Assembly: GCA_903882665.1 (NCBI GenBank)
Contig: CAIRXW010000013.1
Span: 1-64,000 of the forward strand
Direction: 5' to 3'
From: an uncultured Chlorobiaceae bacterium
GTDB taxonomy: Bacteria; Bacteroidota; Chlorobiia; Chlorobiales; Chlorobiaceae
Length of the DNA stretch: 64,000 bases
This document shows positions 15,401-25,709 of this stretch, in pieces. The notes under the pieces are model-generated. The model saw only the letters and a list, made by a program, of their open reading frames with translations. It ran no database searches and had not been told where the DNA came from. Every line of letters begins with the position of its first letter. Position 1 is the stretch's first letter. Position numbers and translations under genes: made by a program.

Positions 15401-18046
15401 TTATTCCTTCATTGTTTCAAACTCGTCGATAAGCCCTGGTTGTTTCAGCTCTCTTGCAAGCGATGCAATGATGCGTTTTGCATCCTCCTTTCTGCCAACA
15501 TCCCGGTACGCCCGTGCGAGTACATAAAAAAGGCGAGGGTCAGTGGCCGGAGATGAATGAATGCCCAATCTTTCAAGATAGTCAATATACACAGAGGTTT
15601 TCTGCTTTTCGCCAAGACGGACATAAAGGGCAATGACTGAACCGGCAAGTTCAGGATTGAGGGGATACTGCGCCAAAGGCAGAAGCCTGGCTGAGGTATC
15701 AAGTACCTGCAACGCAAGGGTTCCGCGCTGCACACTCCGCACTGCACCCGATGCTTCATGTATTGCAAGAACTCCTTCGGGGTCAGCGGCCAGGTCAAGG
15801 GCAAGGCGGACAAAAAGCGGTGTATAGTTGCCACAAAGCCTTCTTGAGGTCTCCTCGAGGGTAACCTGGTGATTATTAAGATTCCGGTAACGGTAGAGCT
15901 CAACAAGATTCCTGTAGAGGAGCGACGAATCGACATAACTCATCGGATCAGCACTTTTAAGCGGCACCACCTTGTAGGCAAGCCCGTCAAGACGCAAATA
16001 GTTTTCAAGGCCGATCATGCTTTCAGGGTCTACCGTCAGGGCAAAGTAGATCGGACGTTGGGAAAAGTTGTTCATCAGAATCTCATAAACCGCAATATCC
16101 TGCGGACGAAGATAGCCTTGGCCATTGTAGGTCAATCCGGGTTTCAGGAGCCATTTGATGGTATCAAGCGGTTCAGAGGGCAGCGAAACGCCATGGAGAC
16201 GGCTCTCACGCAAGAGTTGCTGACGGGCCAGCGATGAGGGAAGCTCGGCATCAACAGAGTCGACGGGAACATAGGTAATATCGGCTATCTCGCCGTCACT
16301 CATCGTGAACGCAACCGGTTTGGCCCCACGGGGGCTGCTGTTTTTCAACTGGTCAAGGTACCATCCGGTATTGGCAAGGCTCAGGTTGACCACGCGCACA
16401 TCGGTTCTGATCCGTTCAACCTCCTGCAGGTACCACAAGGGAAAAGTGTCGTTGTCGCCATTGGTAAACAGAATGGCATCTTTTTCACAGCTCTGCAGCA
16501 GATTCCATGCCCAGTCCCACGGCACAAAGTTGCCTGACCGGTCGTGCACCCTGTAGTTGGCCCACAGCATCCTGCCGTTGATGAAAAGGAGAGCAGTAGC
16601 AACGGTCAGCACAGCAAGAACCATCTGGTTTCTGCGACCTGCAGGTTTCAGTCTGGCCCCGAGCCATTGCCAGATGCTTTCAACCCCGATCCCGATCCAG
16701 AGAGCAAAGGCAAAAAAACTTCCGACATAACTGTAATCACGCTCTCTCGGCTGAGGTTCAGTCTGGTTGAGATAGATGACAAGCGCGGCCCCGGTCAGCA
16801 CAAAAAGCGCGGTTACAACAAGCCCCATCTTCCACTCACGCCTGAAATGAGTGACTGCCCCGACCAGCCCCACCAGGAAAGGAATACCCCAAAGCACTGA
16901 CCAGTCAACTCCGGCCCCCTCCATATCATGCTCACGACCGATGAACTGCCAGCCGAAATAACGAAAGTACATCTTTTTCATCTGATAGGTGACAAAATAG
17001 TCGAGATCACTCGAATAGTGCTGATAGAAGTACTGATGTACCGGTTCGGGCGACCAGCGCCTCGGCCAGAGCGGCATATCGCCGTACTGATCGCGGTTGA
17101 GATAGGAAACAAAGGTCTCGGACGAGGAGGGGTTATTTTCGTTTATGGGCGGCCCTGCCTGCGCACGCACATAGATCATACTGTATGAGGTATAACCGAT
17201 AATGATAAGAAAAAGCGACATCAGGAGGGTGTTCATGAGCGCCTTGCGATGCCGGTGCGAATACCAGATGGCATAGCCAAGCAAGACGAAAAAGAGAAGA
17301 AATCCCCACCATGAGGTCAGTTGCAGCAGAAGTGGAAGCCCCTTGATAATGCCGATATAGATCAGGAAAAAAAGCCCCGATGCGGCAACCATGAGCAGGG
17401 CAAAAGATTTAACCGTAACCTCGTATTTTTTGAAGTACCAGGCCAGCGCAACAGCAAATATGGCCAGCAGGCTGAGCAGGTGCACGCCGATCGAAAGACC
17501 TATTATGTACATGATAAGCATAAGCCACCGTTCGTGACCGGCTTTGGGCTCCTCTTCGTACCAGCGGAGAAGAAGCCAGACAACCAGAGCGGTAAACAAC
17601 GATGAGAGAGCGTACACTTCGGCTTCAACAGCGTTAAACCAGAAGCTGTCAGAGAGGGCAAGGGCAAGAGCGCCGATAACTGCGCCACCATAGGCCGAAA
17701 CCTTCTCAGCCGGACTCCAGAGGTCGGGCTCACTCTTGCGGTACATCCCTATCAACCGTACCGTAATGAGGTAGGTCAGCATAATGGTTGCGGCACTGGC
17801 AAGTGTGCTGATCAAATTAACCCTTGCTCCGGTATCACGAAAAAAAGGAATCATCGAAAAGAGACGCCCGAGAAGAAGAAAAAGGGGCGATCCGGGAGGA
17901 TGAGGAATTCCGAGTGTATAGGCTGTGGCAATAAACTCCCCGCAATCCCAGAACGAGAAGGTGGGGGCCATGGTGCGGAGATATAAAATTTCAGAGACAA
18001 AAAAAAGAACGGCAGCAAGCGTGCGGTTAATCGTCCGGTGTGTCAT
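15401..18046 (-). CDS. DUF2723 membrane protein, probable GT117-type glycosyltransferase
   Basis: 881 residues. The N-terminal half is polytopic with the DUF2723 signature TFSFWDCGEFIATAYTLGIPHPPGSPLF, whose Asp-Glu cluster resembles the active site of GT-C glycosyltransferases. After about residue 490 it becomes a soluble region, and the C-terminus (about 760-870) has TPR-like helices (LFYVLARAYRDVGRKEDAKRI, shown here only by its key motif YVLARAYRDVG). Proteins of this family in Bacteroidota/Chlorobiota are thought to glycosylate exported proteins. Substrate unknown. It is upstream of lpxA and downstream of hemW on the same strand. Confidence 0.88.
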   Translation of the reverse strand: MTHRTINRTLAAVLFFVSEILYLRTMAPTFSFWDCGEFIATAYTLGIPHPPGSPLFLLLGRLFSMIPFFRDTGARVNLISTLASAATIMLTYLITVRLIGMYRKSEPDLWSPAEKVSAYGGAVIGALALALSDSFWFNAVEAEVYALSSLFTALVVWLLLRWYEEEPKAGHERWLMLIMYIIGLSIGVHLLSLLAIFAVALAWYFKKYEVTVKSFALLMVAASGLFFLIYIGIIKGLPLLLQLTSWWGFLLFFVLLGYAIWYSHRHRKALMNTLLMSLFLIIIGYTSYSMIYVRAQAGPPINENNPSSSETFVSYLNRDQYGDMPLWPRRWSPEPVHQYFYQHYSSDLDYFVTYQMKKMYFRYFGWQFIGREHDMEGAGVDWSVLWGIPFLVGLVGAVTHFRREWKMGLVVTALFVLTGAALVIYLNQTEPQPRERDYSYVGSFFAFALWIGIGVESIWQWLGARLKPAGRRNQMVLAVLTVATALLFINGRMLWANYRVHDRSGNFVPWDWAWNLLQSCEKDAILFTNGDNDTFPLWYLQEVERIRTDVRVVNLSLANTGWYLDQLKNSSPRGAKPVAFTMSDGEIADITYVPVDSVDAELPSSLARQQLLRESRLHGVSLPSEPLDTIKWLLKPGLTYNGQGYLRPQDIAVYEILMNNFSQRPIYFALTVDPESMIGLENYLRLDGLAYKVVPLKSADPMSYVDSSLLYRNLVELYRYRNLNNHQVTLEETSRRLCGNYTPLFVRLALDLAADPEGVLAIHEASGAVRSVQRGTLALQVLDTSARLLPLAQYPLNPELAGSVIALYVRLGEKQKTSVYIDYLERLGIHSSPATDPRLFYVLARAYRDVGRKEDAKRIIASLARELKQPGLIDEFETMKE

Positions 18047-18073
18047 AGGGGAAACGTGCTCAGAAGTATTGGG

Positions 18074-19198
18074 TTACCCGAAAATAAACTCTTCGGCAAT
18101 GAGATCAGCAAACAAAAAACCTTTTTTGGTCAGATAAAGAGAACCCTCATGCTGCTCTATCCACCCCATCTCTGAAAATCGGGCAATGATCGGTGCAAGA
18201 GTGTGCCCTAATTTATTTCCTTTTCGCAAAAAGTCAACATCCAGACCGCTGTTTATTCGAAGTGTGAGAAATACCTGCTCAGTAAAGCGCTCCTCAACCG
18301 AAAGCTCTTCACGAAAAGCAACGACATCTGCAGGAGCCGCAAGATATCGTGCAAGACTCGAAACGTTTGCCGTACGAAGCTCACACTGCGGCGAAACAAG
18401 AAAACTGTGCGCAGAAGGGCCGAAACCAAGGTATGGCTCCCGCTTCCATGTGGCGAGGTTGTAGCGGGAATGGTGGCCCGGCAGAGAGAAATTGGAGATC
18501 TCGTACTGGCTGTACCCCTGAAGCGACAGTTCACTCTGTGCATATTCATAAAGTGAAGCCTGCAGAGCATCATCCGGAACGGTAACGAGACCCTTTGCCA
18601 GATGGCGGTGGAGGATGGTCTTTGGCTCAACCGAGAGCATATAGAGCGAAAGATGGTGGGGGTGCAGGGCCAGAGCCTCATGCAGATCAGCCTCCCATAG
18701 TGAACGGTTCTCTCCGGGTACCCCGCAGATAAGGTCAACGCTTACCGACTCAAACCGCCGGAGTGCGTCGGCAGTTACCCGGCTCGCCTGGAGTGCAGTG
18801 TGCGCCCGGCCAAGCGCATGCAGCTTTTCAGCAGTAAACGACTGAACTCCGATACTGAGCCTCGTTACCCCTGCCGCCCGAAGCTCCTCCATGGTCTTGA
18901 TACTGAGATCTTCTGGATTGGCCTCAAGGGCAATTTCAATATCAGGAGCAAAGTTGCATAACGCGGCAATCTCCTCAAGCCATACGGCAAGGTAGCGCAC
19001 GGGAACCATGGACGGAGTACCTCCACCAAAATGAATGGCGCTGAGGGTTTGCCCGTTCAATTCGGCCCTCCGTGATGCGGTTTCAAGGGAGAGTGCGCTG
19101 AAAAAAGCATCGATCTGCTTTCCACCCGTCACCAGATAAAAATCACAGTAGGAGCAGCGAGCCTTGCAAAACGGGATGTGCAGATAAAGGGTCAGCAT
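18074..19198 (-). CDS. hemW: radical SAM protein HemW (coproporphyrinogen III oxidase-like)
   Basis: 374 residues from the ATG giving MLTLYLHIPFCKARCSYCDF; a longer frame from 19234 adds 12 residues that the family lacks. The radical-SAM cluster motif is C-x3-C-x2-C in FCKARCSYCDF. GGGTPS and LEANPEDLS, typical of HemN/HemW, follow. The absence of the N-terminal HemN extension and of the extra cysteine favours HemW, a heme chaperone, over a true oxygen-independent coproporphyrinogen oxidase. The C-terminus has the HemW-type domain (EERFTEQVFLTLRINSGLD). It lies next to a GmhB-like gene. Confidence 0.88.
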   Translation of the reverse strand: MLTLYLHIPFCKARCSYCDFYLVTGGKQIDAFFSALSLETASRRAELNGQTLSAIHFGGGTPSMVPVRYLAVWLEEIAALCNFAPDIEIALEANPEDLSIKTMEELRAAGVTRLSIGVQSFTAEKLHALGRAHTALQASRVTADALRRFESVSVDLICGVPGENRSLWEADLHEALALHPHHLSLYMLSVEPKTILHRHLAKGLVTVPDDALQASLYEYAQSELSLQGYSQYEISNFSLPGHHSRYNLATWKREPYLGFGPSAHSFLVSPQCELRTANVSSLARYLAAPADVVAFREELSVEERFTEQVFLTLRINSGLDVDFLRKGNKLGHTLAPIIARFSEMGWIEQHEGSLYLTKKGFLFADLIAEEFIFG

Positions 19199-19234
19199 GA
19201 ACTGAGGAGGCTTGCACGATAAAGTAAACGCCAA

Positions 19235-19825
19235 TCAGGAACATGCAAGGATATGCTCCGTAACAGCTTGATAGAGATCATCCGCCACAAATTCGGGAAT
19301 GATGTTGCTCGTCAGGCAGAGCGCTTCTTCATTGTGGCCTGTACGAACCAGCACTGGCCGGAGTCCGGCGCGCAGGCCACACTCAACGTCGAGTGTTTTA
19401 TCTCCGACAAAAAACGAAGCGCTTCGGTCGACAATGATCCCTTCTTCCAAAAAATCATTGATGGCCAGTTCAACCATCCCTGTTGCAGGTTTGCGGAAAT
19501 CAGCAAAACGGTCGTACTCAGGATGGGGGTATTCGGGGTGAAAGGGACAGTAATAACAACGGTCAAAGCTGGCGTTTTTGGCCGAAAGCAGCTCGTTGAG
19601 ATAACGATTTACCTCTTCAACCTGCCCGACCGTAGCAATACCTCTGGCAATCCCTGCCTGATTGCTCACAATGACAATCCGGAACCCGGCACGCTTTGCA
19701 AGTGCAATAGCCTCATCCGAGCGATCAATCAGCTTTAACTGTTCTTTCAAAAAGACGTATGAACCGGTATCCTGATTTATGGTACCGTCACGATCGAGAA
19801 AAAGTACCTTTGTTTTCTGCACCAT
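19235..19825 (-). CDS. HAD-family phosphatase, GmhB/HisB-N type
   Basis: 196 residues. The HAD nucleophile motif is FLDRDGTIN (D11, D13), motif II is VIVSNQAGIARG, and the Lys motif is in DFRKPATGM, with GDKTLDVECG as motif IV. This is the arrangement of D-glycero-D-manno-heptose-1,7-bisphosphate phosphatase and of histidinol phosphatase. The zinc loop of classical GmhB (CPHH...CDC) is reduced to CPFHP followed by ADF, so the metal site seems to be lost. The heptose or histidinol substrate cannot be decided. It is nine bases downstream of glgA. Confidence 0.82.
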   Translation of the reverse strand: MVQKTKVLFLDRDGTINQDTGSYVFLKEQLKLIDRSDEAIALAKRAGFRIVIVSNQAGIARGIATVGQVEEVNRYLNELLSAKNASFDRCYYCPFHPEYPHPEYDRFADFRKPATGMVELAINDFLEEGIIVDRSASFFVGDKTLDVECGLRAGLRPVLVRTGHNEEALCLTSNIIPEFVADDLYQAVTEHILACS

Positions 19826-19833
19826 AATCCCGC

Positions 19834-21303
19834 CTATTGCTCAATAAGTTCACGGTACAACTGATCATACTCTTCCGCCGATTTTTTCCAGGTAAAGTCG
19901 CGGGTCATGGCTGTCGTAACAATCTGCTGCCAGCTCTCCTCATCATGAAAGCAGGCAAGAGCCTCTTCAAGCTTGCCGACAAGCGACTCGGCGGTATAAT
20001 CATGAAAAATAAATCCGGAACCACTCTCTTCAGCAAACTCCTCTATGGTTTCTATAATCCCTCCACCGGCATAGGCCACCGGTATAGTTCCGTAATTCAT
20101 GGCAAACATCTGGATCATGCCGCATGACTCAATTTTGCCTGGCATGAGCAGAATATCCAATCCCGCAATGGCAAGGTGGAAAAATGAGTCGGAATATTCA
20201 CCATGAACACTCACCTGTTCGGGATGCTCCAGGGCAAAATCCTGAAACACTTTTTCATATTTCTTGTCGCCCGCTCCACTGATCACAAGCTGGATATCGA
20301 GTGATGCAAGCTGCTCAAGGCTCTGCTGCAGCAGCTCAGCTCCCTGAAACTCGTCAAAATTGACAATCACCCCCACCACGGGCACTCCTTCAACGTATGG
20401 AAGAGCTGCTTCCGCAAGCAAGGCTTTTTTATTGTCAAGCTTGCCATCCATGTGCTCAATACTGTACCGTTTCTTGATGAGCTTGTCCGCCGAAGAGTTC
20501 CACTGCCTGGTATCGATACCGTTAACAATACCGTAAAACTTTGACTGATGCTCCTCAAGAACCCGGCCAAGCCCGTAGGTCTGCAAGCCATCATGCACAA
20601 TTTCATCGGCATACACTTTCGATGTCGTCGTCAGAAGGTCGGCATGTTCAACGCCGGTATAGAGCAGATTGACGTCATCGTTACTGCAATGCAGAGCCAA
20701 GCAAACCTCTTCAGGCAGCAACTTCTGGAATGCCTTCAAGGGAAGAATACCCTGACGATAAATATTATGAACGGTAAAAACCGTTTTTATATCCTTGAAA
20801 AACTCATGAGAAGCATAAACCGTTTTCAAAAGAAGGGGAATAAGGGCTGCATGCCAGTCGTGACAATGGATAATATCAGGTTTCCAGCCAAGCCGCTGCA
20901 GGGTTTCGAGAACTCCTACATTGAAAAAAACCACCTTGTCGGTACTTCCTTTCAGATCACTTCCATTGTAGATATCGGAAAAAAGACCGTTACGCTTAAA
21001 ATATTTTTCGTTATAAAGGAAGTAGGTCTGGATTTTACTTGAAGGCAATGCGGTCACCTTGACGTGCAGCAAATCGATTTTCTCCTTGAGATCGACCTCA
21101 ATGTCGGATAGACGCAGGACATCATGCAACCTGAATTTACGGTCATTGATGGTACCGTATTTCGGCATCATGATGCGGGCCTCAAAGCCTTCCTCCTCAA
21201 TAGCCTGAGGGAATGACGCCATAAAATCAGCAAGAGGGCTGATCCTTACAAAAGGAGAGACTTCGCCGGAAACATAAAGAACTTTAAAATTTCGTCTGGA
21301 CAT
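19834..21303 (-). CDS. glgA: glycogen synthase (GT5), Chlorobi-type
   Basis: 489 residues. The start MSRRNFKVLYVSGEVSPF and the overall length match bacterial GlgA, which extends alpha-1,4-glucan with ADP-glucose. The usual KTGGL motif after the first strand is replaced by VRISPLADFMASFP, and the C-terminal EPCGL motif reads KIESCGMIQMFAMNYGTIPVA. As I recall, other green sulfur bacteria share these replacements. Green sulfur bacteria store glycogen in the light. A short gap of 125 bases separates it from the divergent lipoprotein gene. Confidence 0.85.
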   Translation of the reverse strand: MSRRNFKVLYVSGEVSPFVRISPLADFMASFPQAIEEEGFEARIMMPKYGTINDRKFRLHDVLRLSDIEVDLKEKIDLLHVKVTALPSSKIQTYFLYNEKYFKRNGLFSDIYNGSDLKGSTDKVVFFNVGVLETLQRLGWKPDIIHCHDWHAALIPLLLKTVYASHEFFKDIKTVFTVHNIYRQGILPLKAFQKLLPEEVCLALHCSNDDVNLLYTGVEHADLLTTTSKVYADEIVHDGLQTYGLGRVLEEHQSKFYGIVNGIDTRQWNSSADKLIKKRYSIEHMDGKLDNKKALLAEAALPYVEGVPVVGVIVNFDEFQGAELLQQSLEQLASLDIQLVISGAGDKKYEKVFQDFALEHPEQVSVHGEYSDSFFHLAIAGLDILLMPGKIESCGMIQMFAMNYGTIPVAYAGGGIIETIEEFAEESGSGFIFHDYTAESLVGKLEEALACFHDEESWQQIVTTAMTRDFTWKKSAEEYDQLYRELIEQ

Positions 21304-21428
21304 CTATATGACACTCAATCTATAATTTTTCATGAAAAGCTTTCATAGAACTACATTAGTTTCTAATTTACGAATTTTCACAGACACATACAATCAAGCC
21401 TCACTCACCAAGGAAGCAAAGGATTTTC

Positions 21429-22547
21429 ATGCCGAGTAGCTCCCGCATCATAAATGTGTGCCTTATTCTCCTGCTCTGGCTTACCAGCGGCTGCGCTTCT
21501 GATCGGCCACCTTCGGGCGGGCCGCTTGATACAACTCCATTGCAGGTGATCTTTTCTGATCCCGCTCCGTCAACCGTGCAAGTCTCTACAGAGAAAATTC
21601 ACCTGACGTTCAACCATGCTGTTTCCGCACGGCAATTGCTCAATAGCGTAATCATCTCTCCATCCATTGGCGCCTGCGATATTGCCGTTTCCGGAAAAAA
21701 TGTTGAAATAAAAGGGTTCAGGCCTCTTGAAAACGACAGAACCTACATCCTCACCATCGACAAGAGGCTCAAAGACAACAGTGGCCGCACCTTTTCGTCC
21801 CCGTACAGCATCGCATTTTCGACGGGAGTTGTTATTGATAACGGGACAATAAGTGGAACAGTGATCAATGCTGACTGTTCACCGGCAACGAATGCGCTGA
21901 TCGTTGCGTTTGCTGAACGCCCTGAAACTGCGGGAATCGGGAGCCTGCTGCAGAGAGAACCAGATTATTTCATACAGACAGACAGCTCAGGATCCTTCTC
22001 TTTGGAGCACATTGCCAACGGATTGTACCGGATTATTGCTTTCAACGATCGAAACAGTGACCTGCGCATTGACACGGCATCGGAGGAAATCGGCCTCTGC
22101 AGTAGAGCGGTTCTTCCAACGGGCACCTCCAATCTTCTTTTCAGGCTTTCCGAAATAGCACAGAAGAGCGGTAAATTTCCCTCAAGAGCAACCAGCAATG
22201 CGCATGCCCCTTATGAAACCGGAACCATATCTGGAAGCTGCTTTACCTCCGGGCAGTATGTTATTGTTGAGGCATCAAGTTTGACGGCATCGTACCGCAC
22301 AACAGCATCGCGCGACCGAAAGGGAGAGCTACACTACTCTTTCCCGGAACTTCCTCGCGGCAGCTATACCATCAGCGCATTTATACCCTCCGACGGCCAG
22401 AAGCCCAATTTCGAACGGCAATGGAATCCAGGTTCCATCGAGCCGTTTCAGCCCGCCGAACCATTCGGATTTTATCCGGAAAAGGTAACCGTACGTCCGC
22501 AATGGACAACAGAGCATATCGACATTCGAATCACCACGTCCAAGTAA
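21429..22547 (+). CDS. Ig-like (Big_5) domain lipoprotein
   Basis: 372 residues. It has a lipoprotein signal with lipobox LTSGC (Cys about 22), then a Big_5-type Ig-like domain (about 38-132; DPAPSTVQVSTEKIHLTFNHAVS and TYILTIDKRLKDNSGRTF), and a following beta-rich region with carboxypeptidase-like repeat character (DSSGSFSLEHIANGLYRIIAF). AAGGA lies seven bases upstream of the ATG. Proteins of this type are exported and outer-membrane-associated in Bacteroidota/Chlorobiota; no specific function is known. bchJ begins 20 bases after its stop. Confidence 0.82.
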   Translation: MPSSSRIINVCLILLLWLTSGCASDRPPSGGPLDTTPLQVIFSDPAPSTVQVSTEKIHLTFNHAVSARQLLNSVIISPSIGACDIAVSGKNVEIKGFRPLENDRTYILTIDKRLKDNSGRTFSSPYSIAFSTGVVIDNGTISGTVINADCSPATNALIVAFAERPETAGIGSLLQREPDYFIQTDSSGSFSLEHIANGLYRIIAFNDRNSDLRIDTASEEIGLCSRAVLPTGTSNLLFRLSEIAQKSGKFPSRATSNAHAPYETGTISGSCFTSGQYVIVEASSLTASYRTTASRDRKGELHYSFPELPRGSYTISAFIPSDGQKPNFERQWNPGSIEPFQPAEPFGFYPEKVTVRPQWTTEHIDIRITTSK

Positions 22548-22567
22548 TAAAAACAATTTTTTACACG

Positions 22568-23134
22568 ATGAATACATCTTCCAGAATTGGTCCTAATTCC
22601 ATTATACAGACGGTTGCTGCCCTTGAGACTCTGTATGGTAAAACAAAATCTGACGCACTCCTTCGCAAAATCGGCCAAGGGTACCTTATCGGAAACCTGC
22701 CGAAAGAGATGGTAGAAGAGGCGAAATTTCATTCACTTGTCGTTGCGCTGCAAAAAGAGATCGGAGAGACTTCCGCGATTCTCAAAGATGCTGGAGAACG
22801 GACCGCCCGTTACCTTCTGAAAGTGCGTATTCCCGTCATTTTCCAGAAATTCCTGAAACTCCTGCCACCCCGCTTCGCATTCCGGCTTTTCCTTTTTGCC
22901 ATCAGCAAAAACGCCTGGACCTTTGCCGGAAGCGGTGAATTCACCTACTCCATGAACCAGCCGCCTGAAATAACCGTCAACGTAACCTTTCCGTCCCATC
23001 CAGTCGTCGGAAACTTCTATCTCGGAACCTTCAACGCCCTTCTGCAGGAACTGGTCAACCCGGCAACAAAGATCAAACCTGACATCCGCAAGGAGAACGG
23101 GAGCATACGATGCCACTATCAGTGTGAAATTTGA
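22568..23134 (+). CDS. bchJ: V4R-domain protein, BchJ-type
   Basis: 188 residues from the ATG at 22568; the frame is open further upstream but overlaps the lipoprotein gene. The N-terminus RIGPNSIIQTVAALE and the later SKNAWTFAGSGEFTY match BchJ, a V4R-domain protein. BchJ was first called a 4-vinyl reductase, but the reductase activity in green sulfur bacteria belongs to BciA/BciB; BchJ probably binds or delivers chlorophyllide intermediates. The location, facing bchL across a shared terminator, supports a role in bacteriochlorophyll synthesis. Confidence 0.82.
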   Translation: MNTSSRIGPNSIIQTVAALETLYGKTKSDALLRKIGQGYLIGNLPKEMVEEAKFHSLVVALQKEIGETSAILKDAGERTARYLLKVRIPVIFQKFLKLLPPRFAFRLFLFAISKNAWTFAGSGEFTYSMNQPPEITVNVTFPSHPVVGNFYLGTFNALLQELVNPATKIKPDIRKENGSIRCHYQCEI

Positions 23135-23145
23135 ACGAATACCAT

Positions 23146-23177
23146 GCAAAAAGGCAGCCCGGAAGCTGCCTTTTTTT
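23146..23177. terminator. bidirectional rho-independent terminator between bchJ and bchL
   Basis: AAAAAGGCAGC (23148-23158) pairs with GCTGCCTTTTT around CCGGAA and is followed by a T-run. The A-tract on the other side makes it usable for bchL on the minus strand. Confidence 0.9.
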
Positions 23178-23198
23178 GTGCTGATGTGAGAGCCCTAA

Positions 23199-24026
23199 CT
23201 ACTGCCAGCCGTTGACCATTTTGAAAATTTCCCGGTCGCCGATCGGTACTGGTACCGAGGCAATAGGGTTGTCCTGAATGAGGTAATCGGCAATTTCATT
23301 GTAGGGTACAAGACACTCCGCCTTGTCGGGTGTCTCCTCCATGGCATACATGGTTTTGCCGGCGAAGCGGCTCTTGCGGATCAGTTCATGGTAGGGCACT
23401 TTGGCAAGCAGCCTTGTTCCGACTTTTTCTGCAAACTGGTCGAGCATATTGGTGCCTCCGCCAGTGGTGTAATCAACCCGGTTGGCAACAATGCCAGCAA
23501 GCTTCACCTTATAGCGTACGCTTTTCTGCTGGATAGCCATACAAAGGCGGTTGGCAGCAAAGATGCTGTCGAAATCGTTGGTAGCAATAATGATGGCGTA
23601 ATCGGCATAGTTGAGCGGAGCACTGAAGCCTCCACAGACAACGTCGCCAAGCACATCAAAAAGGATGACGTCATATTTTTCATAAAGGCCAAGCTCCTGG
23701 AGCAGGGTGACGGATTCACCGACAACATAACCGCCGCAGCCGCTGCCGGCTGGAGGCCCGCCTGCTTCAAGACAGTCAATACCGGCAAAGCCTGTCTCAA
23801 TAATATCCTCAGCACTCAGCTCCTCGTGATGAAAATCAACCTCTTCAAGAGCTTCGATAACGGTTTTCTGCAGTTTTCCTGTAATGGGAAAGGTGCTGTC
23901 GTGCTTGGGATCGCAGCCGATCTGCAGTACCTTGGCGCCTTTCAGGGCAAGTGCCGCCGAGATGTTGGCGCTTGTGGTGCTTTTTCCTATGCCGCCCTTG
24001 CCATATACCGCTAAGACTAAACTCAT
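23199..24026 (-). CDS. bchL: dark-operative protochlorophyllide reductase, Fe-protein subunit
   Basis: 275 residues. It is a NifH-like ATPase: the P-loop is GKGGIGKST (9-17), and the two cysteines that hold the dimer-bridging [4Fe-4S] cluster are C97 ([10 protein letters not shown]) and C131 (DVVCGGF), the same numbers as in Rhodobacter. The BchL dimer passes electrons to BchN-BchB with ATP hydrolysis, to reduce ring D of protochlorophyllide without light. It is the last gene of the bchN-bchB-bchL series, 35 bases after bchB, and ends at a strong terminator. Confidence 0.97.
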   Translation of the reverse strand: MSLVLAVYGKGGIGKSTTSANISAALALKGAKVLQIGCDPKHDSTFPITGKLQKTVIEALEEVDFHHEELSAEDIIETGFAGIDCLEAGGPPAGSGCGGYVVGESVTLLQELGLYEKYDVILFDVLGDVVCGGFSAPLNYADYAIIIATNDFDSIFAANRLCMAIQQKSVRYKVKLAGIVANRVDYTTGGGTNMLDQFAEKVGTRLLAKVPYHELIRKSRFAGKTMYAMEETPDKAECLVPYNEIADYLIQDNPIASVPVPIGDREIFKMVNGWQ

Positions 24027-24061
24027 AATGATAACAGAGAATTTGATTGATAGAAAAAAAC

Positions 24062-25669
24062 TTACCCGCCAAGCGACTCTTTTGCCTGCCGGAACACCTC
24101 GATGGAGATCATGGATGCACCACTCTCGCGGGCAAAGGTTTCGGTATTCTTTCTGACCTTTTTACGGACAAAAAAAGGAACCTTCTTCAGCATGGTTTCA
24201 GCCTCATCGCTCCACTTCATCTCTCCATCCTCCGCAATCACCACAACATCGGCTGCAATCTCCCCTGAAGGAAGCCCATTGGTGCCGGATGGCATAGACG
24301 CTGGCTCTTCAGGAAGCAGGGATGCTTCGCTCTCTTCATATTCAAGGCCGGCATCACCGAAAAAGTCGATCAGGTGTTTTTCGAGACCGAGTTTGCAGGA
24401 GAGATAGACCCTGTCGGCAATAACATCGGCACCATCAAAACCAAAGAAGGGGTAATAACCGAGCAGATGGTTTTCAATATGGGTCGGAGGACAGACCACC
24501 ATGCAGGGCACATCGAGCTTGCGGCAACTGTGCCGCTCCATCTGCGTACCACAGACCAGATCGGGCATTTCATCGTCGATGATTTGTGCAACATCCTGGA
24601 ACTTGTCGGTTACGATAAGTGCACCGGGAAGATAGCCTTCAAGCTCTTTGCGTACCCAATCGGCATGACGTTCCAGATAGGTGCCTGCACCGATAATCTG
24701 CATGCCGAGTTCGTCACGCAGAAACTTGACAAGAGCGACGGTATGTGTGGCATCACCGAAAACAAAGGCGCGTTTGTTGCTGAAGCTCTCCATATCAGCC
24801 GTTCTGGCAAACCAGGGAACACCGCTTGGGGCACTCAGGCCGTCAAGAGAAAATGCATGGAGTTGCGGCATGACAATCGGAGGAACTCCCCGTTCAGCGC
24901 ATGCTGCATTAAGTTGCTCAATCAGTGTGCGGATCCATGCAAGTGTGGGCTCAACCCCGATCGGGGCTTCGTAGATCGCTGGCATGCTGAATGTTTCAGC
25001 GAGATATTCCGCCGCCGTTGTTCCGATTTCGCGGTAAGGGGCGATATTGAGCCAGGCTGCCGGCAGTTTCCGGAGATCGTCAATCCCTGCTCCCCATGGA
25101 GCAACAACATTAACCGCAATGCCAAGCGTCTGCAACATGCGACGGATGCTTGTCAGGTTGGCCCGCAAATGAAAACCGAGTGAGGTAAAGCCGAGCAGGT
25201 TCACTGATGGCCGGGCTGTTTTTTCCTGGGTGGTGGCAAAACGCTTCACCAGCTCGGTAAACAAACCATCAGCCGCCTCGTTTTCCGAGACTCTGAAGGG
25301 GTTGAGCGCATAGACCAGAATTTTTTCCGGCGGCAAGCCTGAATGAGCCGCAAGCTGATGAAGGTCTTCCTGAAGAAGAGCTGTGCTGCAACTTGGAGCA
25401 ATGACAATAAGTTCAGGATGGTAATGGTGTTCGACCTGCTGAAGTGTTGCGGGAAGTCTTGAGACTCCCTGGGCAAGGTCTCTTCCACGCACCACACTTA
25501 TCGACAGGCCGGGAAATTGCGGGGTTCGTTCAAGCATGGTATAGGTTGCCGTAATATAATCATCTCCCTGGGGAGCATGATAGACGGTGTGAACCCCTTT
25601 CATACTGTTGGTGACTCGGCTGATACCATGAAGGGCAGTGCCCTCGTAGAGCCAGAAAGCTAAGCGCAT
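24062..25669 (-). CDS. bchB: dark-operative protochlorophyllide reductase, subunit B
   Basis: 535 residues. It forms the catalytic heterotetramer with BchN. D36, in HAPQGDDY, corresponds to the unusual aspartate ligand of the NB [4Fe-4S] cluster, and D292 in [10 protein letters not shown] corresponds to the catalytic aspartate from the partner subunit. [14 protein letters not shown] and the C-terminal domain (about 480-535, [20 protein letters not shown]) are characteristic. It lies between bchN (gap 40) and bchL (gap 35). The start [10 protein letters not shown] agrees with other BchB proteins. Confidence 0.97.
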   Translation of the reverse strand: MRLAFWLYEGTALHGISRVTNSMKGVHTVYHAPQGDDYITATYTMLERTPQFPGLSISVVRGRDLAQGVSRLPATLQQVEHHYHPELIVIAPSCSTALLQEDLHQLAAHSGLPPEKILVYALNPFRVSENEAADGLFTELVKRFATTQEKTARPSVNLLGFTSLGFHLRANLTSIRRMLQTLGIAVNVVAPWGAGIDDLRKLPAAWLNIAPYREIGTTAAEYLAETFSMPAIYEAPIGVEPTLAWIRTLIEQLNAACAERGVPPIVMPQLHAFSLDGLSAPSGVPWFARTADMESFSNKRAFVFGDATHTVALVKFLRDELGMQIIGAGTYLERHADWVRKELEGYLPGALIVTDKFQDVAQIIDDEMPDLVCGTQMERHSCRKLDVPCMVVCPPTHIENHLLGYYPFFGFDGADVIADRVYLSCKLGLEKHLIDFFGDAGLEYEESEASLLPEEPASMPSGTNGLPSGEIAADVVVIAEDGEMKWSDEAETMLKKVPFFVRKKVRKNTETFARESGASMISIEVFRQAKESLGG

Positions 25670-25709
25670 ACTTTATGACGTTTGTTTATTGCATTTTCCT
25701 TTCGGTGAA

